A DNA stretch of 64,000 nucleotides from Microvelia longipes (lineage: Eukaryota > Arthropoda > Insecta > Hemiptera > Veliidae). The notes beneath the pieces are model-generated. The model was not told the DNA's origin, made no database searches, and saw nothing but the letters and a program-made list of their open reading frames with translations. Within the stretch, counting starts at the first letter, position 1, and each line of letters opens with the position of its first letter. The position numbers and the translations under genes are program-made. The stretch covers positions 29,655,654 through 29,719,653 of the forward strand of contig JACMZG010001863.1 of assembly GCA_018340805.1 (NCBI GenBank). The letters are read 5' to 3'. Positions 56,076 to 64,000 of the stretch are shown here, piece by piece.

Positions 56076-57515
56076 AAAGTAAAAATGTATCAACACTAGA
56101 TTTGCATTTCTTTTCCTTTCTTTATATGAAAAATTCTATAAAATTTATATAAAATTTAAAGTGACCTAGAAAAGTCCGCTAATTGACCTAAGCTATGACC
56201 TCAAAAAAAAATCAAACATAAAATGGCATTGAAATAAGGTGTCTCATATAAAGGAAGATCGCAAGCTAAATCGTGTGAGGCTAGTTTCAGCTTAATCGAA
56301 TTATCCCAAGGACCGCAATTATCATCATATAAATTGTTGTATATACGTCTATACTCCACCGAAAGGGCCAAAGCTAGCAAAGTTCACAAGGCGATAAAAA
56401 TTCGCTAAATACTACATTGCATTGCAAAATGCCATAACAATAAATAATAATAAAACCACACCAAAGTGGCCTCCAAGGGTCCATAGCGAGCCTCACGACG
56501 CAGCCTTGTGACGCGAGGCGATGAAATAAAGTTATAATAAAAGGCATACAAGGCAAATTGCCATTAACAACTAGAAGTAATAAAACAACAAATAATACGA
56601 AACAACAACAATCGAGCCGCCGTGAAGCGAACCAGACCTTGCAGTGGTTATCCGTATTATTTATATACAACAAACAATTATTATTATAAAATAGGAACTT
56701 TTATACGCATTAGTTAAGTTATTTACTTTATAAGGTACAAAAGATAATTAAAAAAGCTAAAAAAATGCAACCAAAAACATACAGCTTAGACTCCTATCTT
56801 TTTTTGTTTTTTGCTCCCCGACATATTCTTAAGATGAACTGAAAGCTACTTGTATGCTTTAATTAATTCATTAATGAATATTGATACATTTGTTGGAAAG
56901 TAAATTCATTTTAAAAACATAATCTAAAGGCGTAATTATATACGTCAATAAACTCTAAATGACTGAACTCTAAATAAAAACAATGTTGGCTTTTGTGAAC
57001 AACATAGATATGATAAAACTGGCTTTGGCTTTAAGACAAAACTGTTGTTGGATGTTTTGCACTTGTTAATTATTAAACTACATTTAAAATCTGGATTTGC
57101 TCTTATTTTAAGGATAATATAAGACCTATCATTCTTATATTATATTCATTATGACGTCAGCATTACAGTAGGGAGAGGTCAGGGGAATTACAATAAAGGT
57201 GGGATGTAATGTGTAAAGAACTTAAAGAAGGAAAAATGGACGACAAATATAATCCTTGTCGGTTGTTGATGGTCAGTGTTTTTATCAATAAGCTACGTAT
57301 CGGATCCAAGGATCGTTTATTCACATCGACAGTCATCACCCTAGTGAACTGTTTCCCAAGTGGGTCGCCAAGGAGTTTGTCCCAGATCTAAGGGGTAGCA
57401 ATTGCATAAGTTTTAGAGGGGAGAACTCAACTGGGAGCCGTGGTGGTGTGACTTAATGTATTGCATAAGTACACAGACCCGGTGGGCAATACGATCACGG
57501 GTTAGTCTAACCACT

Positions 57516-58289
57516 ATGAGCCTCTCGTCCAGCACCTCCCTTTTTCTATCGGTCGTGCTGGCGACGGCCCTATCGCCTACCGTCTTTTGTGCCCTATCAC
57601 CTAACTCTACACCTGAATTTATTCATCCTTGCCGGAGAGACGATCCGAACATAAATGACTGTATACGACAATCGTTCAACCACTTGCGGCCGTACCTTTA
57701 CAAAGGTATTCCAGAGATCAAACTGGCGCCCTTGGAGCCTCTACTCATCCCTAAGATGACAATGGAAAACGGTGCCGGTGCCATAAGGATCAAGGGTACG
57801 TTCTCTAACATCACGGTTCACGGAGCAACCAACTACACTATTCTCAACGTAAAGGGAGACGTCAATAAATACAAGATGGACCTCGGTCTCGGAATCCCTA
57901 GGATCGAAGTTACGGGTAATTACGAAGTGATAGGGCAAGTTCTTTTGTTTCCTGTTAGAAGTCGAGGTGAATTTTGGGCTAGATTTGTGAATATCACAGC
58001 TGCTGGAAAAATTTCTGGAAAAGAAATAAAAAGGGACGGTGTAATTTTTATGAAAACAGAGAGGCTCGGAGTGGATTTTAAACTGCAAAAGGCTCGATTT
58101 AAAATTAAAGATCAGTTAAACGTGAACAGTGTTATCGGTGAAGCCATGAACAGGTTCATGAATGAAAACGCGAACGAAGTTATTGAAGAAATGAAACCAG
58201 CCGCAGCACAAGCTATCGGTAAACATTTTAAAGGATTTCTCAATGCAGCTTTCCTTCAAGTTCCTCTTTCAGTATGGCTCAAAACATAA
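57516..58289 (+). CDS. Takeout/JHBP-family secreted protein, intronless reading frame
   Basis: 257 residues from the ATG at 57516. This start was preferred over the in-frame ATG at 57456 because it opens directly with a signal peptide (residues 1-26, likely cut after FCA). The mature protein has the family's N-terminal Cys pair (Cys39 and Cys49 in HPCRRDDPNINDC), then LRPYLYKGIPEIKLAPLEPL, the repeated beta-rich lipid-binding sequence (IRIKGTFSNITVHG, MDLGLGIPRIEVTGNYEV), and a C-terminal helix-rich part. Three N-glycosylation sequons (NIT, NYT, NIT) are visible. Known role of the family: haemolymph or sensory-fluid carriers of juvenile hormone and other hydrophobic ligands, linked to feeding and circadian output. 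The coding sequence is uninterrupted although relatives usually have several introns, so a retrocopy or intron loss is possible. The 5' half is GC-richer than the surroundings. Confidence 0.92.
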   Translation: MSLSSSTSLFLSVVLATALSPTVFCALSPNSTPEFIHPCRRDDPNINDCIRQSFNHLRPYLYKGIPEIKLAPLEPLLIPKMTMENGAGAIRIKGTFSNITVHGATNYTILNVKGDVNKYKMDLGLGIPRIEVTGNYEVIGQVLLFPVRSRGEFWARFVNITAAGKISGKEIKRDGVIFMKTERLGVDFKLQKARFKIKDQLNVNSVIGEAMNRFMNENANEVIEEMKPAAAQAIGKHFKGFLNAAFLQVPLSVWLKT

Positions 58290-58779
58290 CGTATATGAAC
58301 TGAAAAAAATCATTTTTGATTAAGGAAATCTTAAGTGGCATTTATTAATTCTAACAAAGCAACGGACTAAATTAAGGTACCATACAAGTTGCTTATATGG
58401 ACGTTAGTATTTTGTGTTTTGGCTTTCGAACAGTTTTAAGTTCTTAATGAAAAGCCTCATTCCTACTCTAGTACTTTATTTGTACTGGGCTTTAAGTACC
58501 TCTTATACTTATTAATTACTGACTGGAGACAATTGTAAAGGACTTGACTTAGATTTTTTTAATTCTCTTGATAAGTAATATTTTTGTTATAATTATTAAT
58601 TTCCATCGTCTCTCTTCTAATGTGTAAGTTTAAACTTTATTATTATATTTATTTTATTACTTATTTCTCAAGAAGAATATTATATAGCATCAAATTGAAA
58701 ACCATATTTTTTTGCGCTGATATCTTTAATTATAGTGAGCAATAATATGCTTCTATTAAAGAACTGAGAAATGTGGTTA

Positions 58780-58795
58780 ATAAAATAAAAAGACT
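58780..58795 (+). terminator. Candidate polyadenylation signal of the takeout-like gene
   Basis: gttaataaaataaaaag contains overlapping AATAAA/AATAAAA hexamers about 490 bp after the stop. Earlier and later hexamers exist; tentative. Confidence 0.3.
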
Positions 58796-58977
58796 GGAAT
58801 GTGACCTATGTTTTAAAGTATTACCTTTTTGGAAAAATTGAACTCCCCAAGTTTTGTATTAATTAGTTACTTTTTAATTAATAACCAATTGAGTTCATAC
58901 AACATATCTTGGTCTCCCTTATGCCAATACCCTACAAAATTGTTCCTAAAAAATAATGTGTAAATAAGTTTTGAGGA

Positions 58978-59275
58978 TAAACAAACAATGAATAAAAACA
59001 ATATAACCCATTTACCAGTAATTCGACATTTGGTCTAGAATATTCCAATGCAAAATGGACTAACTATTCAACTTTGCGAGCTTATAAAAATACCAATAAA
59101 CGATAAATAAAAACTATTAATTATTGAAATTAATTATTTAAATAATGTTTAAATAAGTTGCGAGATAAATAAACACTGAATAAAAACAATATAACCCATT
59201 TACCAGTAATTCGGCAGTTGGTCTAAAATATTCGTAAAATTACCTAAATATTTAACTTTGCGAGATTATGAAAAT
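58978..59275. repeat. Imperfect direct repeat, period about 175 bp
   Basis: gataaacaaacaatgaataaaaacaat... at 58977 recurs as gataaataaacactgaataa... at 59164. Both are followed by ataacccatttaccagtaat, tcg(a/g)ca, ttggtct and, later, aactttgcgag. Two units, diverged by substitutions and small indels. Confidence 0.8.
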
Positions 59276-62200
59276 ATAAATAAAAAACTATGTAAAATTT
59301 ATTATGTGGCACTATATATTTGAACAAAGCAAATTTAGTTTAATAATTTATGTTTACTGTTTAAATACCATTGTAATTTAAGTTACCCAAAAATGTTAGC
59401 CTAATTATAACCTCACATCACGTTTAGCTCATTTATCAACCAAAGGTACTTTTCTAGTTAACACTATTTTTTCATTTTGAAGAATAAGATTTTCAGAGTC
59501 AATACTTTCAGCAAGAAATACTAACTTCTTTGTAAATAGTTGAATAGAATATATTTCTTATCAAGTTACTCAGTCACGCACGCTATGTTTCACTTTTTTC
59601 ACTTTTGAATGAATTCTTCCAAAAAAATAATAATAATAACTTTTTTGAGTCATATGTGAAAGCTATTAGGAATCCGAAGAAGTGTTTCTTATGGTTCGAC
59701 GTCTTAACGAAGATCTTACGAAAACATCGACGACAATGGATTTTGAAATTAATTTTATTTCTGGATTGAAATTAAGGTGGAGCCGCTCCAAGGAGACAAC
59801 AGAGTTCTCATATTGTAACCAATATTTCGTCTCTATCAAGGTGTGTTGACATATTTCATCTGGAGTTAATACATTTATTATCAGTAAGTTATTTGTTGTT
59901 AACTTGTTTTTATTTTTTTTTATATTTCTCAGTATTATTACATCATTTATTTGCTCTTTCACGTATAGGACGAGGTATTGACTAAGAGTCAAAGAGAGAA
60001 GATTATTTTCTTGTATTGCCTTGTGTTTTAATTCTCGAGTCAAAGCCCCTCCTTTGTGTAGACGTTCTCCTACAGACATACTGCCCGTGACCCGACCTCA
60101 TTCACGACCCTACAACATTTTAACTTTACTTTCAATAATCCCGGTACAGTACCAGTTTTTAGTACCATTTAGTAACCATTACTTGTCTTTTAATTCTATT
60201 CCAAGTCTTTCATAAACGTTTAGTTTTATATGTCTTATAGAAAGTTAAATCATTTGTGACCAAATATATATCTTTATAAATCACCTTGCACTCCACTGAC
60301 ACACCTCAACACACCTTAATTATGTGGCCTGAACCCTATTTATGTTCATTTTGTCTATTTATGTTCCTATAGTCCTCGTGAAATAATCACTTTATCATTT
60401 TCATGAAACTAAGTTCACAGATTGCAAATTTTTATACTTATTATTTAACGTAAATTATTAAATAAATCCAAAATTTGTAATGTTATATTGTTAAAAATAT
60501 GAGGCTTAAGTCATTTCGTTATAACATGTGTATCATATGTATGTGCCATACGTATGATACACATATCACATATTGAGAATTATAAAAATAGTTTTAAATT
60601 CATTATTTTAATTATAATGTTTATAATGAGACCAAGAATATTAAGGATTCACTTTATAAAATTTTAAAAGTTATCATAATTTAAATTCAAGTTTTGGTAA
60701 AAACTGTTCGCAATTAGGTTCCCCACAAAATCTTCAATAGGTTTTTAGATAAAAGCCATAAAACGTGTTACAGTTTAGATGAAAAAAATGCATCCTCTGT
60801 TTAAAATAAATTAACCAATTTTAAAACAAGGATAAATTTGAAATACAAAATAAGAATTAGGTACAAAATTAGGAAAATTTAATTAGTGTAAGTTAAATTT
60901 CAAAACACAGGAAAAAAGTGGAAAATCCGGAATAGTTAAATTTTTTAGGCTGCTATTTATCTTTAAAACCATCATTTAGATCAATAAACTTAATTTTTAT
61001 GGGAGAGCTCTTGTATAGCAAGTTATGTTTGAGAAAAATGAGTGGTTCCAATGGCGTAACACGGACGTTTGATTAAAAAAGAATTCTGTCTGGTTTTAGG
61101 TTAAAAGATGTCAAAAAGTTCTCTAGCCCTGACCTTGACTCGAGATCTAGGATAAACATCGTAACCTCTACATTCAAAGGCTGTTACCTAATAGTGAAAT
61201 TGACTTATAAAAATATTGGATACAAAGCTCAACCTAAATGGAAGAAACAAGTTCATTGTCCGACCTTCCCAAGTTCATTTACAGACCGGAATACGTAACA
61301 TCAAATCCCCCTCGATATCTTATGCGTCTGTCGACTGAGGATTGCATACTCTACACAATTATTTAGTTTCATTTTAATATTTTATATCTATTTTAGAATT
61401 ACGAAATTTTACTACCCTGATAAATTTAAGACTGCTTGTGCAGTTCTCAAATATAAATTATTTAAGCAAAAAAATCAATTTTTAAAATATATATGAATTA
61501 CATTGCGTCTTATAATATACAATTTGTTTCTTTTTTCCGAACTTAGTAAAAACAGATAATTTAAAAAGTACAGATTCAAGGATTTGAAATTATGTGGGTA
61601 AACTAGGGTTTTGAAAACAAATATTTTGTCTCATAAATAAATGAAATCTTTATGACGTTTAAAATTTTCATAATTTATTACATCGAGCGTACATTGTGTT
61701 AACAATCCCTTTTTCTCATTAATTATAATTATTTTATAATTAATGATTATTTTATTAAATTTTTTGAAAATGTTAGTTTTGTGACAATAAGGTAAAGCTT
61801 TTGTGGTCATTATATATTTTGTATCATTAATAAACTTCCTTTAAAATATACTTCTAACTGTTTTATTAGAAATTGATAATATCTTTTTTTCATGATAAGG
61901 TTTTTCATATTTTAACAAATAAAATTCATCGACAAGGTACAGTCGTGTTTTGTCTTTTCTTTTCATGCGTTACAAAGAACTCTTAAAGTGCGAAATCGGG
62001 GAAATGTCGACATACTGAAAAGTTGGCAATGACCTAAATGCCAGTTATTGTCGCTATTACTGACCAATGTCGACATTAGTGGGGTATCTGGCTATTGTTC
62101 GATGCCAAAAGTTTTTTAATAGAATCCTGGACTAGACCTTAAGGATGTCAATAATAAAATAAATTAACTATATGAAGGGTAAATAAGTTTTTTACGTCCT

Positions 62201-64000
62201 ATCGACGAAAAAGTCAATTTTTCTGAGCTTTTTGCTTATCTTATTTTAATTAGAATTATTTTAAATTAATTAATTCTGTTATTGATAAGAATACAACATA
62301 ATGTTCGTATAAATCTACGTAATTTTTTCTTAGGATAAATTTTATCACTACATTAATGATTATAATGTAAACAAAACAAATAAATATAACAATTAAATGT
62401 GCAATAAAACACTGAGTACAAACACACTGCAATATCTTATATCAATGTTTTTTTGTATTTTTTAAGCGCCTTAATAGTATATTTAGTAGTAGTTTTCAAA
62501 TAAAAAACTAGATAAAAAATAATATTATTGTATAGTTCAGCCTCTTATATAATATACTTTATACATGTAAAGTATATTTATCTATTCATACACAGCCTAT
62601 AATATAGGTGTAACACATAAAAAAAATACTATTTTAATAAAATTAAATTAAATATACCATTTAAATACTATACAATGGAATGAGCAAAACGTCCAACTAA
62701 AATAAAATCATTGCTGATTGAAACTAAAAAGTACTAAAAAAACTAACTAAAATAAGAACTTATTACGATAAAGTTTTCGTGATAGCTTTAATCCTGTTTA
62801 TTTGGCTAACAGGCTTGTAAACAATTATTGATTCTGTAGCCTTGAATTTTTAGTCAATAATTATAGACACAAGGATTGCATTTTCACTACAAACAATTTA
62901 TTTAATATATTTTTTACTCAATTTCATAAAAATAATTTTATGAATCTTGAGATTTCATTATCGAGAAAAAAACAGTAATAAGAATGCCATTATAGAATAG
63001 TTACAGAAAATGACTAGGCCCATTTTTTGTTTTGTGAAAGTTTGAAGGATAATATTGCAGTAGATAGTTATACAGATTGCATTAAGCCAGTTCTTCTTAG
63101 ACACGGTTGAGATTATTCGGGGCACTTTAAGTGAAACTGATGTACACCTGCAACACAGCGCTGTATAACACATCGTATCGTCAAATGTCAAGGACATTAA
63201 AACAGACAAACCTTGAATGACTTTATGGACCATAAAACAATAAATAGTTCGAGCTATTGTAACAATCATAATGTTTTATAATTAAACAATGCAGTGTCAT
63301 TGCCACTTTGAAATGTACTCGTAGTATTCTTGGCTTCATTTCAGAATCTGATGTAACGCATGGATATTTTATTTTTTTGTATTTTCTTTTGTAAAACAAT
63401 TTTTTTTTAATTTTTATTATATTTTGCTTTTGATTTTTTTAAATATAATGCAGTTCATTTTGCATTCACCGTATGATGTAATGTATTAACTCTTTGAAAT
63501 TGTCATACAACTTTAAAATTTTAATTTAGAAGTGATGACTTAAACTACTGAAACACAATTCTACTTAATTAATGCAGAAGTGAGATTGAGAGTTTAAGCT
63601 CTTGTAGTTTTCCTTTTATTTCGTGTTTTGCTGAGTTATGCTAAACCTGAAAGACATTAGTACAGCGGTTTAGCGTACTTTTACAATCAACGTAGTCTAA
63701 TATACAAAATTTGTATATTTTAATTTTATCAAGTTATAATTAACACTGAAAGAAATATTTATTTCTATCTTTACATTCTTTATAATATTTTTAAGTTAAT
63801 AGGTCAGTTTTAAGATCTTAGAATGGTGCTTTATTTACTAACGATCAACCTTTGTAACAGTTTTTAGACCCAGTGATGCCTGAAGGTTATTACCTTAATT
63901 ATGACTTATTAGTCACAATTTTTTTTAATTTTGGACATTAATTAGAACTATTGTCCTAAAGTAGTGACTTGACACTTCTTAATAATTTTTTTGAGCTCTT

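Larger units (their letters stand above)
37341..57515. other. Gene-poor intergenic region between myopic and the takeout-like gene
   Basis: About 20 kb with no reading frame of recognisable family and no convincing exon chain on either strand. It contains the repeats, palindromes and SINE pieces listed separately. Unassigned AT-rich stretches without recognisable structure include 37341-40379, 44000-45800, 46520-47200, 48250-50860, 51720-53250 and 56080-57500. A short exon of a flanking gene cannot be excluded. Confidence 0.6.
58290..64000. other. AT-rich flank without supported genes
   Basis: No family-like frame was found. 58980-59060 and 59150-59240 are near-duplicates (aaaaacaatataacccattt, accagtaattcg). 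A hairpin with roughly 16-bp arms (gtgtatcatatgtatg) is at about 60527-60564. A 137-codon minus-strand frame at 59666-60079 matches no family I recognise and is left unassigned. The rest is plain AT-rich sequence. Confidence 0.55.

Noticed and set aside
56374..56673. 99-codon minus-strand frame rich in Leu, Val and Cys
   Set aside because: Looks like a chance hydrophobic frame in a GC-richer repeat-like patch; no signal-peptide context, splice partner or family match.
57152..57159. TGACGTCA (CRE) 364 bp upstream of the takeout-like ATG
   Set aside because: The same octamer occurs in unrelated intergenic and repeat sequence in this window (near 5868 and 21142), so position alone does not support function.
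57456..57515. Upstream in-frame ATG giving a 277-residue takeout-like protein
   Set aside because: It adds a charged 20-residue segment before the signal peptide; the ATG at 57516 begins directly with the signal sequence.
57741..58088. 115-codon antisense frame in the takeout-like gene
   Set aside because: Shadow of a well-supported plus-strand coding sequence.
62958..63269. 103-codon minus-strand frame
   Set aside because: No family similarity, no start context, flanked by plain AT-rich DNA.

Overview
The window looks like AT-rich genomic DNA from an insect. It has spliced genes with GT-AG introns, many MITE-like inverted-repeat elements, (TA)n microsatellites, and proteins of insect type (a thioester-protein C-terminus, a Myopic/HD-PTP orthologue and a takeout/JHBP-domain protein). 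The order cannot be fixed from sequence alone. The many introns in the myopic gene fit a non-dipteran insect.

Layout. (1) 508-5625 (+): the last eight coding exons of a thioester-containing protein (TEP/alpha-2-macroglobulin/CD109 family); the 5' part lies upstream of the window. Its introns hold a LINE RNase H relic, a (TA)n tract and a 791-bp inverted-repeat transposon with a 9-bp target duplication. (2) 7847-13533 (-): a complete four-exon gene for BAP18, a SANT-domain chromatin-complex subunit, convergent with the TEP gene. (3) 13534-14464: a 931-bp head-to-head intergenic segment with a cluster of DRE-like TATCGATA motifs, the probable shared promoter of BAP18 and the next gene. (4) 14465-36560 (+): a complete 19-exon gene for a 2001-residue Myopic/HD-PTP (PTPN23) protein (Bro1 domain, V domain, very long Q/S/N/Y/P-rich linker, tyrosine-phosphatase domain). 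Several active-site residues of the phosphatase are replaced, so it is probably a pseudophosphatase. Its introns carry a pogo/Tigger relic, several MITEs and a large fold-back hairpin. (5) 36561-57515: about 21 kb in which no convincing gene was found, rich in copies of one dispersed inverted-repeat family, a degenerate tandem array with GGGCC-rich spacers, tRNA-derived SINE pieces and palindromes. (6) 57516-58289 (+): an apparently single-exon secreted takeout/JHBP-family protein. (7) 58290-64000: AT-rich sequence with no supported gene.

The genes do not form a pathway. The meaningful arrangement is the divergent BAP18/myopic pair with DRE-like motifs between them. Exon coordinates for TEP, BAP18 and myopic were worked out by hand from splice signals, reading-frame continuity and protein-family similarity. 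Phases agree across every junction and each coding sum is a multiple of three. No transcript or database evidence was available.
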